From Methanomassiliicoccus sp. (GTDB lineage: Archaea > Thermoplasmatota > Thermoplasmata > Methanomassiliicoccales > Methanomassiliicoccaceae): 64,000 bases of DNA. Location: the NCBI GenBank assembly GCA_033485155.1, contig JAWQJJ010000004.1, positions 172,318-236,317 of the forward strand, in the 5' to 3' direction. Within the stretch, counting starts at the first letter, position 1. Every line of letters begins with the position of its first letter. Both the position numbers and the translations under genes were made by a program. The notes below the pieces were generated by a model. It was given only the letters and a program-made list of their open reading frames with translations. It did not search any database and was not told the DNA's origin. Shown piece after piece: positions 8,944 to 17,700 of this stretch.

Positions 8944-9915
8944 TCACCTCCTGACCGTGGTCTCTCTCACCGACCCCAGCCATTGCGGGTTCTTCACCGT
9001 GCTGTCGTGCCGATCGCCGGTCTTGTAGGTCTCGAGCGAACCCCCCGCGGCCACGCGGGCGGTGCGGGCGCGAAGGCCGTCCAGCTCCTCCTCGTCGAAC
9101 TGCCGGAACGTGCGTCCGGCGGCGATCGCCTGCTTCAGAATGTCCACGGAGTCGCAGCCGGTGATCACCACGCTCGTAGGCAAGCTCATGGCGTAGTGTA
9201 TACACTCGGTCGGAGAGACGTCACCGCTCTCCAGGACCATTCCGGCGCCCAGTGGCTTCATGCCCAGGACCCCCATCCCCTTCTCCACCGCCCGGGGCAG
9301 GACCTGTCGTTCGAAGCTGTCGAAGTGCGCGTCGAGCAGGTTGAGCGGCATCTGCAGAGTATCGAACCGGAACCCCAGGTCGTCCGCCAGGTCCAGCATA
9401 TGGTTGTGCATGTCTGGGCTCTTGTGTCCGGTGAAGCCGATGAAGCGGACCAGGCCGTCGTCACGAGCCTCCAGTGCCGCCTCCAACGCGCCTCCGGCAG
9501 CGAGCACGCGGTCAGGGTCGTCGTGGCGGATGATCTCGTGGAACTGCAAGAGGTCTACGATGTCGGTGCGCAGTCGATCCATGGACTCGTCGAGTTGCCG
9601 TCTTGCGGTCCGTCGGTCGCGGCCGTCGATCTTGGTCATGAGGAAGGCCCGGTCCCGGTAGCCGTCCTCGAGAGCCACGCCCATTCGCCTCTCGCTCTCC
9701 CCCTGGTTGTAGTCCCAGCTGTTGTCCAGGAAGTCGATGCCGCTGTCGATGGCGGTGCGGATGATGCGCACGCTCTCCTTCTCCGGCAGATCGGGAATGC
9801 CGATGTGGTAACCTCCCAGGCCGATGGCCGAGACCTCGACGCCCGTGCGGCCGAGGGGGCGACGGGGGACGGTGCCTTGCCCCTCGACCTCATCCTGATC
9901 TCTTGGTCCCTTCAT
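8944..9915 (-). CDS. Aldo/keto reductase family protein
   Basis: A 323-residue AKR with the N-terminal RRPLGRTGVEVSAIGLGGYHIG strand-loop. The catalytic tetrad region is seen as GIDFLDNSWDYNQGESE (Asp and Tyr), MTKIDG (Lys) and LQFHEI (His). Family members reduce aldehydes and ketones with NADPH in a TIM barrel. The Pfam-type pattern matches the predicted oxidoreductase subgroup rather than AKR1. A perfect palindrome (9941-9955) lies 26 to 40 bases upstream of the start. Confidence 0.88.
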   Translation of the reverse strand: MKGPRDQDEVEGQGTVPRRPLGRTGVEVSAIGLGGYHIGIPDLPEKESVRIIRTAIDSGIDFLDNSWDYNQGESERRMGVALEDGYRDRAFLMTKIDGRDRRTARRQLDESMDRLRTDIVDLLQFHEIIRHDDPDRVLAAGGALEAALEARDDGLVRFIGFTGHKSPDMHNHMLDLADDLGFRFDTLQMPLNLLDAHFDSFERQVLPRAVEKGMGVLGMKPLGAGMVLESGDVSPTECIHYAMSLPTSVVITGCDSVDILKQAIAAGRTFRQFDEEELDGLRARTARVAAGGSLETYKTGDRHDSTVKNPQWLGSVRETTVRR

Positions 9916-9940
9916 GCCTGATGCCTATCTCTGGTGGAAA

Positions 9941-9955
9941 GAGAAGTAACTTCTC
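9941..9955. promoter_or_regulatory. Perfect palindrome upstream of the aldo/keto reductase
   Basis: GAGAAG-TAA-CTTCTC is a perfect inverted repeat in the promoter zone of the minus-strand aldo/keto reductase gene, 26 to 40 bases before its start codon. The position suits a repressor operator; the protein that binds it is unknown. Confidence 0.35.
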
Positions 9956-10059
9956 CTGGGGAGCGAGGAGAGCTCGCGGAGCGGCGGGACGCGGGGGCCC
10001 GGACGGGTCCGCAGATCAATGTGGTGACACAAAGAACAGATCAAGCCAGAATTGGAAAA

Positions 10060-10135
10060 TGGTGGGGCCGTCCGGATTTGAACCGGAGACCCATGGTCCC
10101 GAACCATGGAGTTTACCAAGCTAGCCCACGGCCCC
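10060..10135 (-). tRNA. tRNA-Pro (anticodon CGG), CCA encoded
   Basis: Read on the minus strand, the 7-bp acceptor GGGGCCG pairs fully with CGGCCCC. The anticodon arm is CATGG-TTCGGGA-CCATG, giving anticodon CGG (Pro, codon CCG). The T-arm is TCCGG-TTCAAAT-CCGGA. Discriminator A and an encoded CCA close the 76-nt gene. The D-arm pairs weakly, as often in Pro tRNAs. A TATA box (TTATAATA, 10164-10171 on this strand) sits about 30 bases upstream. No intron is seen. Confidence 0.95.
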
Positions 10136-10163
10136 GTAGGTTGGTTGGGCTAATATGGACTAA

Positions 10164-10171
10164 TATTATAA
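10164..10171 (-). promoter_or_regulatory. TATA box of tRNA-Pro
   Basis: TTATAATA on the minus strand, centred about 32 bases before the tRNA 5' end, fits the archaeal TATA-to-start distance with a short 5' leader to be processed. Confidence 0.6.
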
Positions 10172-10356
10172 GGCTATCGCATGGCTGGCAAAAAGATGAG
10201 ATTGTGAGAAATGCTTTTACGGCATATACATTCAACTCGTCACGTCCAGAGATAAAGAACGTCAATCGCCTGCAATATGTCCGATCACGCTTCCTCGCTG
10301 TCACCTGCCCGATTCCTGGCCACCGTGTCGCGAGGTCGAACGCCTCATCGCACGCA

Positions 10357-10452
10357 TCACTCTGTCCTGAGGAGCGCGGCCTTCTGCTCCTCGGTCAGAA
10401 TGAGCTTCAGTCTCAGCGTCCGATACACATCCCCATCGCTCCATCGTGACAT
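10357..10452 (-). pseudogene. TnpB-like N-terminal relic (IS605-type)
   Basis: A 31-codon frame ends VYRTLRLKLILTEEQKAALL followed by RTE and a stop. The segment matches the usual N-terminus of TnpB proteins (a YRT-(L/I)-(R/K)-L-K-L...T-x-E-Q-x-x-x-L-L-x-T pattern). After the stop, another frame reads CDEAF-DLATRW, resembling the next TnpB helix, which suggests a frameshift. The rest of the 400-residue protein, the RuvC motifs and any TnpA are missing. The gap 10136-10545 holds nothing else beyond the tRNA promoter and the next gene's TATA box. Confidence 0.45.
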
Positions 10453-10513
10453 AGTCTCATCACCTGTTTCCATCGTGGTTGGTGACGCATCCTCTGCAAC
10501 GATGGGACAAGTG

Positions 10514-10521
10514 CATATATC
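10514..10521 (+). promoter_or_regulatory. TATA box for 10546 gene
   Basis: CATATATC is centred about 28 bases before ATG 10546, predicting a leaderless or nearly leaderless mRNA. Confidence 0.5.
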
Positions 10522-10545
10522 TGACAATTTAATCCCCCTCCGTCC

Positions 10546-11085
10546 ATGAAACGGTGGCGGGTGGTGGGAATCATAGCTATGCTCCTGGCGGTCTCGGCCG
10601 TCGGGTGGTATGTGCAGAAGGCGGTCCAGGATCGTTCATATTCTGGTAACTGGGGCACCTCGGCCGGGCAGGGGTTCGACGTTTACAACATCCCCCTCGA
10701 CCTGGACAAGGGCAACTATGTGAAGTTCGAGGTCTCCTCGACCGACGGCCGGACCCTCGATGTATATCTCACCGACCTCGACGGCCTGCGGGCGGCGAGG
10801 AGCGATCAGCCGTTCGATTTCCAGTCCGAGTACTCGGCGATGAACACCACGCACGTCGTCAGGGAGTTCCGGATCTCACATAACAGTCAGGTGGTAGTGA
10901 TGAGCCACGATGCCGGGGAAACCGTCAAATTGACCTCATCGACAGAGCAATCGCCTTACCCTCTGGGCCTTATGCCGGTGCTTCAGATCACCGGCATTGT
11001 CTGCCTGGTCGCCAACATCGGCCTGTTCGTTCTGCTGCTCTCCTCGTGGACGTCGTACCACCGGGAGCGTGCCGGACGGCAGTAG
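10546..11085 (+). CDS. Membrane-anchored hypothetical protein
   Basis: A 179-residue protein with an N-terminal membrane segment (residues about 5-23), a roughly 110-residue beta-rich extracytoplasmic domain and a second membrane helix near the C-terminus (LQITGIVCLVANIGLFVLLL) followed by a short basic tail. Both termini are therefore predicted in the cytoplasm. No known domain is recognised. It is preceded by a TATA box suited to leaderless transcription. Confidence 0.75.
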   Translation: MKRWRVVGIIAMLLAVSAVGWYVQKAVQDRSYSGNWGTSAGQGFDVYNIPLDLDKGNYVKFEVSSTDGRTLDVYLTDLDGLRAARSDQPFDFQSEYSAMNTTHVVREFRISHNSQVVVMSHDAGETVKLTSSTEQSPYPLGLMPVLQITGIVCLVANIGLFVLLLSSWTSYHRERAGRQ

Positions 11086-11276
11086 GTCGGTCACCGACCT
11101 CATGGGCGATGAGGCGACCGTGCGTCCGGCCGAACGGCAGAGAACGCTCAAACCGATCCTCGCGCCCCCGCTCCCCTGCCCGCCGCCCTCATGGGCGGCG
11201 TGGATGATCGCGTTCTCGGCTCGGTAGCGAAACCTTCACGACGATTGTCGGACCCAGCTTTCTCTTTTTCAAATAT

Positions 11277-11297
11277 TGTCGTATAGTCCCTACGACA
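11277..11297. promoter_or_regulatory. Palindromic operator of the HMG-CoA synthase operon
   Basis: TGTCGTA-N7-TACGACA is a perfect 7-bp inverted repeat. Its right arm ends three bases before the TATA box at 11300-11307, where TFB would contact the BRE. A weaker CGAC-GATT-GTCG repeat lies upstream at 11239-11250. The first gene of the operon encodes an HTH protein, so autoregulation is the simplest reading. Confidence 0.6.
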
Positions 11298-11299
11298 GA

Positions 11300-11307
11300 T
11301 ATAAATA
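11300..11307 (+). promoter_or_regulatory. TATA box of the mevalonate-entry operon
   Basis: TATAAATA is centred about 27 bases upstream of ATG 11331, so transcription should start at or just before that codon. An earlier ATG (11307) overlaps the box itself and cannot be the translation start of this transcript. Confidence 0.65.
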
Positions 11308-11330
11308 TGCAGCCAGCTGGTGCCGGTGCG

Positions 11331-12014
11331 ATGAGGGAGCAGCTGCGCGAAAAGATCGCCGGGGAGATCACCCTCTCCGCCGACGCGGGCAAGACTATTC
11401 GGAAGTGGAGGGAGGAGTTCGGTATCTCCCAGCAGGAGCTGGCACGGCACCTTGACATCTCTCCGTCGGTCATCAGCGACTACGAGTCCGGACGGCGACG
11501 CTCTCCGGGCATCGCGATCATCCGCCGAATGGTGGACGGCCTGATCGACCTGGACGAGGCGTCCGGCTCCAATGTCCTGAAGAGGTATGACCTGGGGGAG
11601 AAGCATGACTGCATCATCAGCATCAACGAGTTCCGCACCAGCATCTCGGCGCAGGACCTCATGGACCTCATCGAGGCGGAGCCCCTGAACCAGGGGATAT
11701 CCCTCGACCGGCACATCCATGGCTACACGGTCATCGATTCCATCAAGGCCATCACCTCGTTGTCATCGTTCGATTACCTCAAGATCTACGGATGGTCGTC
11801 GGAACGCGCCCTCATCTTTTCTGGCGTCAAGTTCGGCCGCTCTCCCATGATCGCCATCCGGGCCCATCCGCTCAAGCCGAGCATCGTCGGCTACCACCGC
11901 CCGGAGCACGTGGACCAGCTGGCCATCAAACTGGCGACGCTGGAGAACATCCCGCTTATCAAGATCGACATGCCGATCGCCACCATGGTCGAACGGCTGA
12001 AGAAGCTCACCTAG
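11331..12014 (+). CDS. XRE-type HTH regulator of the HMG-CoA synthase operon (COG1709-like)
   Basis: About 227 residues. The helix-turn-helix lies near residues 20-75: [19 protein letters not shown] followed by [13 protein letters not shown], a typical XRE/Cro pattern. The C-terminal 150 residues form an alpha/beta domain found with this HTH in archaeal COG1709 regulators. The start at 11331 is chosen because the TATA box ends at 11307. It lies 10 bases upstream of the HMG-CoA synthase gene, so it probably senses an isoprenoid intermediate and controls its own operon through the palindrome at 11277-11297; the effector is unknown. Confidence 0.85.
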   Translation: MREQLREKIAGEITLSADAGKTIRKWREEFGISQQELARHLDISPSVISDYESGRRRSPGIAIIRRMVDGLIDLDEASGSNVLKRYDLGEKHDCIISINEFRTSISAQDLMDLIEAEPLNQGISLDRHIHGYTVIDSIKAITSLSSFDYLKIYGWSSERALIFSGVKFGRSPMIAIRAHPLKPSIVGYHRPEHVDQLAIKLATLENIPLIKIDMPIATMVERLKKLT

Positions 12015-12024
12015 GAGGAACAGA

Positions 12025-13083
12025 ATGGATGTAGGTATAGTCAGCTATGGGGCCTACCTGCCCCGGTACAGGATAGCGCCACAGGAAATAGGCCGGGTAT
12101 GGGGAACCGACGGGGAGGCCATGAGCCGCAACCTCCTGATCTTCTCCAAGTCCGTCCCCTCGCCGGACGAGGATGTCATAACCATCGCCATCGAGGCGGC
12201 CAGGAACATGATGCGCCGCTGCGATGTGAGCGCCAAGGACATAGGCGCGATCTACGTCGGCTCGGAGTCGCATCCCTATGCGGTCAAGCCCACCGGCACG
12301 GTGGTGGCTGAGGCCATCGAGGCGTCGCCCAACCTCACCGTCGCCGATTATGAATTCGCCTGCAAGGCCGGGACCGCGGCCATCCAGACGTGCATGGGAC
12401 TGGTCGGTTCGGGCATGGTCCGTTATGGCGTGGCCATAGGCGCGGACACCTCCCAAGGCGCCCCGGGGGACGCGCTGGAGTACTCCGCGTCCGCCGGCGG
12501 GGCGGCATACCTGATCGGCGCCGAGAAGGTCGTGGCCCGCATCAACCGCACCTGCTCCTTCACCACCGATACTCCGGACTTCTGGAGGCGTGAAGGCCAG
12601 TGCTACCCGTCGCACGGCGGCCGGTTCACCGGCGAGCCGGCGTACTTCAAGCATGTGATGGCCGCTGCCAAGAACCTGCTGGACGCCATGGGGACGAAGC
12701 CCGCCGACTACCAGCATGCCATCTTCCACCAGCCCAATGGCAAGTTCCCGGTGCGGGTGGCCAAGCAGCTGGGTTTCTCCGAAAAGCAGATCGAGACTGG
12801 GCTGCTGACGCCGTTCATCGGCAACACCTACTCCGGCGCGGTGCCCCTGGGGCTGGCGTCTGTACTTGACGTTGCCAAACCGGGCGACCGCATCTTCGCC
12901 GTGGCCTACGGCTCGGGCGCGGGGTCAGACGCCTTTGACATCACGGTGACGGACGAGATATTGAACTTGAGACGGAGCGCCGCCCCGTCGGTCAAGGACC
13001 TGGTCGAGAAGAAGAAGTTCCTCGACTACGCGACCTACGCCAAATATCGCGGCAAGATCAGGATGAAGGGGGGAGCGGAATGA
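12025..13083 (+). CDS. Hydroxymethylglutaryl-CoA synthase (archaeal type)
   Basis: Condenses acetyl-CoA and acetoacetyl-CoA to HMG-CoA, the first committed mevalonate-pathway intermediate for archaeal lipids. The 352-residue length is typical. The catalytic Cys is C113 in [11 protein letters not shown]; the thiolase-fold His and Asn/Ser segments are [16 protein letters not shown] and [15 protein letters not shown] strong AGGAGG lies 7 bases before ATG 12025. The gene overlaps the thiolase by ATGA, matching the archaeal arrangement in which synthase, thiolase and DUF35 form one complex. Confidence 0.95.
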   Translation: MDVGIVSYGAYLPRYRIAPQEIGRVWGTDGEAMSRNLLIFSKSVPSPDEDVITIAIEAARNMMRRCDVSAKDIGAIYVGSESHPYAVKPTGTVVAEAIEASPNLTVADYEFACKAGTAAIQTCMGLVGSGMVRYGVAIGADTSQGAPGDALEYSASAGGAAYLIGAEKVVARINRTCSFTTDTPDFWRREGQCYPSHGGRFTGEPAYFKHVMAAAKNLLDAMGTKPADYQHAIFHQPNGKFPVRVAKQLGFSEKQIETGLLTPFIGNTYSGAVPLGLASVLDVAKPGDRIFAVAYGSGAGSDAFDITVTDEILNLRRSAAPSVKDLVEKKKFLDYATYAKYRGKIRMKGGAE

Positions 13084-14249
13084 GAGAGGTCGCCATCATC
13101 GGCATAGGGGACACCAAGTTCGGCGAACTGTGGGACATGTCGTTCCGCGAGATCGGTATCCAGGCCGGGCTGGCCGCGGTCGCCGACGCCAACCTGACGG
13201 GTGAGGAGATCGATGCGCTGTACGTCGGCAACATGTCCGCCGGGAAGTACATCGAGCAGGAGCACATCGGGGCGCTCATCGCCGACTACTCCGGTATGGC
13301 CAGGGACCACATCCCCGCCACTCGGGTGGAGGCCGCCGGAGCTTCCGGAGGATTGGCCTTCCGGCAGGGATATATGGCTGTGGCCTCGGGCATCCACGAC
13401 ATCGTCGTGGTCGGCGGGGCGGAGAAGATGACCGACGTCGGCGACGTTCTGTCGACCGAGATCCAGGCGACGGCGGCGGACCAGCAGTGGGAGACCACCT
13501 TCGGTGCGACCTTCCCGGCGCTCCACGCCCTGATCGCTCGGAGGCACATGTTCGAGTACGGGACCACCAGGGAGCAGCTGGGCGCGGTGGCGGTGAAGAA
13601 CCACAAGCACGGTTCCCTGAACCCCAAGGCCCAGTTCCAGAAGGAGATCAAGCTGGACACAGTGATCAAGTCCGCCCCGGTGGCCGAGCCGCTGGGGATG
13701 TTCGACTGCGCCCCCATGTCCGACGGCGCGGCGGCGGTCGTGCTGTGCCCGCTGGAAAAGGCCAAGAAGTATACCGACACTCCGGTGAAGATCCTGGGCT
13801 CCGGCCAGGCCTCAGACACCCTGGCCCTTGCCCACCGGGAGAGCATAACCCGCTTCGACGCCACCACCCTGGCCGCCAGGCGGGCGTTCAAGCAGGCTGG
13901 GATAACGGCCAACGACGTGCAAATGGCCGAGGTGCATGACAACTTCACCATCTCCGAGATCCTGGCCATCGAGGACCTGGGGTTCTTTCCCAAGGGTGCC
14001 GGGGGAAAGGCGACCGAGGACGGACAGACTGCCCTGGGCGCCAAGCTGGCGGTCAACACCTCCGGCGGGCTGAAGGCGCGCGGCGACCCCATGGGGGCCA
14101 CCGGCATCGCCCAGGTTGTCGAGCTCGTCACCCAGCTACGGGGCGAGGCGGGCAAGCGGCAGGTGGCCAACGCCACGGCAGGCCTGGCGCACAACGTCGG
14201 CGGTACCGGTGCCACCGCGGTCGTCAACGTCCTGGGGAGGGTGAACTAA
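13080..14249 (+). CDS. Thiolase-family protein of the HMG-CoA synthase complex, catalytic Cys replaced
   Basis: A 389-residue archaeal thiolase / SCP2-thiolase-like protein, expected to make acetoacetyl-CoA and pass it to the adjacent synthase. The fold is clear ([16 protein letters not shown] start, HDNFTISE with His286, C-terminal AHNVGGTGA). The usual nucleophile motif (C-A-S-G-G) instead reads AAGASGG, with Gly at residue 87. The usual GHPxGATG reads GDPMGATG, with Asp at 336. The gene is intact and codon use is normal, so decay is unlikely. It may be a structural subunit or may use a different residue. The start overlaps the synthase stop. Confidence 0.88.
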   Translation: MREVAIIGIGDTKFGELWDMSFREIGIQAGLAAVADANLTGEEIDALYVGNMSAGKYIEQEHIGALIADYSGMARDHIPATRVEAAGASGGLAFRQGYMAVASGIHDIVVVGGAEKMTDVGDVLSTEIQATAADQQWETTFGATFPALHALIARRHMFEYGTTREQLGAVAVKNHKHGSLNPKAQFQKEIKLDTVIKSAPVAEPLGMFDCAPMSDGAAAVVLCPLEKAKKYTDTPVKILGSGQASDTLALAHRESITRFDATTLAARRAFKQAGITANDVQMAEVHDNFTISEILAIEDLGFFPKGAGGKATEDGQTALGAKLAVNTSGGLKARGDPMGATGIAQVVELVTQLRGEAGKRQVANATAGLAHNVGGTGATAVVNVLGRVN

Positions 14250-14663
14250 ATGGCGGTTGCAAGGTTCTGGAGAGAGAACGAGCCGAGGTACAACCTTACC
14301 GGAGCGAAGTGCGGCAATTGCGGCCGTCTGTACTTCCCGCCGAGGACGGTGTGCCCCATCTGCCACCGTAAGAGCATAGGGAAGATGGAGCCGTTCAAGT
14401 TGAAGGGCACCGGAGAGGTCATGAGCTTCTCGGTGGTCCACGACGCCCCGTCGCAGTTCGAGCTGCAGAAGCCGTACGTCATCGCCATCATCCAGATGGA
14501 CGAAGGCATCCGGGTCACCGGCCAGGTCATCGACTGCGACCCAGCCGAGGTGGTCATCGGCATGAAGGTCCAGGCCGTGATACGGAAGCTCGGAGAGGAG
14601 GGACCATCGGGGATCATCCACTACGGCTACAAGTTCATGCCCGTGGTCGCCCCCGCCCCGTGA
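14250..14663 (+). CDS. DUF35 zinc-ribbon/OB-fold acyl-CoA-binding protein
   Basis: A 137-residue DUF35 protein. The zinc ribbon is CGNCGRLYFPPRTVCPICH (residues about 24-42), followed by an OB fold (GTGEVMSFSVVHDAP...VTGQVIDCDP). In archaea, DUF35 bridges HMG-CoA synthase and thiolase and shields the shared CoA channel (known from the methanogen complex structure). It starts directly after the thiolase stop and ends the operon; a pyrimidine-rich T tract follows. Confidence 0.93.
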   Translation: MAVARFWRENEPRYNLTGAKCGNCGRLYFPPRTVCPICHRKSIGKMEPFKLKGTGEVMSFSVVHDAPSQFELQKPYVIAIIQMDEGIRVTGQVIDCDPAEVVIGMKVQAVIRKLGEEGPSGIIHYGYKFMPVVAPAP

Positions 14664-14689
14664 AAACCCTTTACATCTTCCTTTTTTAA
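14664..14689 (+). terminator. U-rich terminator of the HMG-CoA synthase operon
   Basis: AAAACCC immediately after the stop codon is followed by a pyrimidine tract ending CCTTTTTT. Archaeal termination needs little more than such a U-run. Similar AAACCC...CTTTTT tails follow lon and purC. Confidence 0.55.
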
Positions 14690-14724
14690 TGAGCAGGGCC
14701 GCCTTCGTACGTTGGCTACACTTT

Positions 14725-17700
14725 TCAGGCTGAACCTTCCCGGACCAGTTCCTTCACCGAGGATCGGGGCATGAAGAGGGTGCGGTAGACCACCGTGATC
14801 CGATTGCTGGGGGGACCGGGGAGCTTGACCGATCGCTCGGGCCACAGCACCGGGGCGATGGTCGATTCCCCATCCCGGCCGCCGTTCACGGTGACCAAGA
14901 TAGCGGGGGCCGGCCCTGCGTTGACCACCCGGGCGGCCCTAAGTTGGAGATCCGGCAGGAACCGGGCGTTGGCGCCCTCAATCGCTGTCACTGCCTTGCG
15001 AAGATGGCCCAGGGACACCGTCAGGGTGCTGGCCGCCAGTGCCTGGCGATAGCTGTCGATGCCCGCCTGCTCGCCCCCCAGGGCCAGAGCGAGCCCGGCC
15101 TGCTCGCGATATCGCCGGGTAAGCTCCCGCGCCTCCAGAACGTCGGCCACCGTGGCTCCGATGGCCCGCTCTGCGTCGGTGACCAGCGACAGCGCTGGCT
15201 CCAATCTGTCGTCGGCCAGGGCCTTGGAGGCCGAGGCGAGCAGGGATCGGGCAGCCTCCATTTCACCGCGGCCGCGGTCCACCAGCCGCTTGGTCCTGGT
15301 CAAACGTTCCTCCACCGCCTTGCGTACTCTCTGGTGCACCTCTGCGGTCGTCTCCCGGAGGTTCCTCACTTCCAGGATGTTCCAGGTCCCCCGGTCCAGC
15401 AGGCTTCTGGCCTCCAGGGGGAGGTCGTCCAGGGGCAGGCCCGCCCGCGCGAAAAGGGCGGCGGTATTGACCAGATCGGCGATGGCCTGGGCGTTGGCCT
15501 TGGACCTTTCCCGGGAGTGTATTCTCAGCGCCCTCAGCAACAGAGTGTCCATGCTCTCATAGCGTCCGTTAGCCAGAGCCTTCCCGGCAGCCTCCAGTAG
15601 GTCGGCCACCTCCGGCACTATGGCCTTCCTGCCTTCGCCCTCCAGCACGTTACCGCGCGCCTCTTCCAGGCGGATGGATGCCAGCTGGTGGCGCTTTAAG
15701 GCCGAGCTACCGGCCGCTCGGCACTCTCCGGACAGCGCCAGGGCGTCGTGGAAAGCCCCCTCCTGGAAGGCCTTCTGGGCCCTGGTGAGCAGGGCTTCGG
15801 CCTCGCTCTTGTACGGCGAGACCGGCAGCCTGACCATGCTCTCGCTCAGCTTGGACAGGGAGGTGATGCAAGTCTCCCGGACCTCCCTCAGCTCGGTCAG
15901 GCTGTCACGGTAGACATCCAGCCCCATGTGGGCGGCGGTGTACCTTCCTTCCTTGAGGTCAGAGAGAATATTATCGCGGGCCGTCCTGGGCCCTCGCCCG
16001 AGGTCCTTGCCCTTCAGGTCCTGGAGATCTGTCTCCTGCTCTATCCCGGCCAGGCTGGCAAGGATGGCCTCCTCGGCCTTGACCCGGGCGCCCTGCAATG
16101 CGTTGCGGGCGATCTCCGCCACCAGGTTGCACCGCCCTCCGATGCGGTGCTTCCGAGCCTGGTCCAAGATCTCCCTGGCCTCGCTGACATCGATATCAAG
16201 GGACTCGATGGCGCGGATGCCGGCGTCGGCAACGCTCAGCTCATGGCCGGCCGAGGCGCGGGCGTTCAGGAACTGGCCGGCCTCGTTGCGGGCGAACCTG
16301 GCAGCTTGCAATGCGTCGGCAAATCGCTGGTCGGCCAGCAGGCTCTCGGCCTTCTCCACTATGTCCATGACCGTGAGGGCCACGTGCTGGCTGCCGTACT
16401 CCTGGAGCATCCCACGGACCTCTTTGATCTCCGCCTGGATGCTCTCGGTGGCGGTATCGACCATCTTACGCCGCTCCTCCTTCGCCGAGGCCAGGGCGGT
16501 GAAGGCTTCCCCCTTCCGCAGGTCCTCGGCGGCCGCGGCCAGGGCTGCTTCGGCAGCCTCGGTGCTTATCCCGAGCTGTTTTATCACCGGCAACAGAGCC
16601 TTGGCCTCCTGCATGGCCCGGGGGGCCAGGATGGCCGCTCCGACCGTTTCCGCCTCCTTGTAGCATGCCCGGGCCGAGGTCCGTGCCCCATCATACAATC
16701 CGGCCTCGAACAAGCGTTTCGTCTCCAGCAGCTGCTGGGGCACCTTGCTGTCGGCCGGAAGGTGCAGCTCCCCGCTAAGGCGGGACAGGAGGACGATGAG
16801 GTCGTATACCTCGCTATGCATCGCGGTCGTCTTCTCCAGTTCCTTTCTCGCTCCCTCGTAGGCGGTGAATCCTCTCTCCAGATCATCATCCGTCAGCGAC
16901 CGGGACGCCTCTTCGGTCAGGCGGTCGACATGGGCGGTGGAGACGCCCTTCTTGCGCGCCGCGGCTGAGGACCGCACGACCTGGGCCAGGGCCCGGGCGA
17001 CCTCATCCCGGGCGAGGGCCTTGGCGAACATGATGATCTCATCGACCTGTCTGATCGTCTCATCGTCGGTCCCCCGCTCCAGCTCGATGGAGGCCATGCG
17101 CTCGACCAGGGTTTGGGATTCAGTCTTCAGCTGAGCGCATATGCCGATCAAGGCTCGGGCCTGGGCCTTGCGGGCCGTCACGGTCGTCCGCCGGGCCTTC
17201 TCGATCTCTTCCCTCACCCTCTCGGCCAGAGTACGGGAGCTGTACCAGTCCTTCCTGTCCAGCATCTCCTGGGCCTGTCGCTTAATCTCCAGGGCCGCGG
17301 AGAGGTCGGTGTCGGTAGGCACCGATTCCATGGCCTGAGTAGCCCGCCGGAGCTCGGCCAAGGTGCCGGCGATAAGGGCCGCCTCTAGCTCCAGATTGAG
17401 CGCTGCCAGCCGCGCGGAGATGCCGTCCAGGATGCCTTCCTTGAGATCTTCCACCACATCGTCCAGATCCTCGGCCTTGTCCTCGACGTCCGCTCCGATA
17501 GAGATGCCTGCAGCGACCATCAAATGGCCGTTGAACACCTGGCGGGCGCAGCGCTCCTGGACGATGCGGGTGAGGACTCCCCTGGCCTTCGCCAGGGTGT
17601 CGTAGCTGTCTCCCAGCCTTCCCGCCAGGGCGTCCTCGCGGGCCTTGGCCACCAGCTGGCTGGCCTCGGTGGACACGATATGCATGCGACGGGCTTGCAG

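Noticed and set aside
10113..10304. 63-codon minus-strand ORF overlapping tRNA-Pro
   Set aside because: It runs through the whole tRNA promoter and into the tRNA; no domain is seen.
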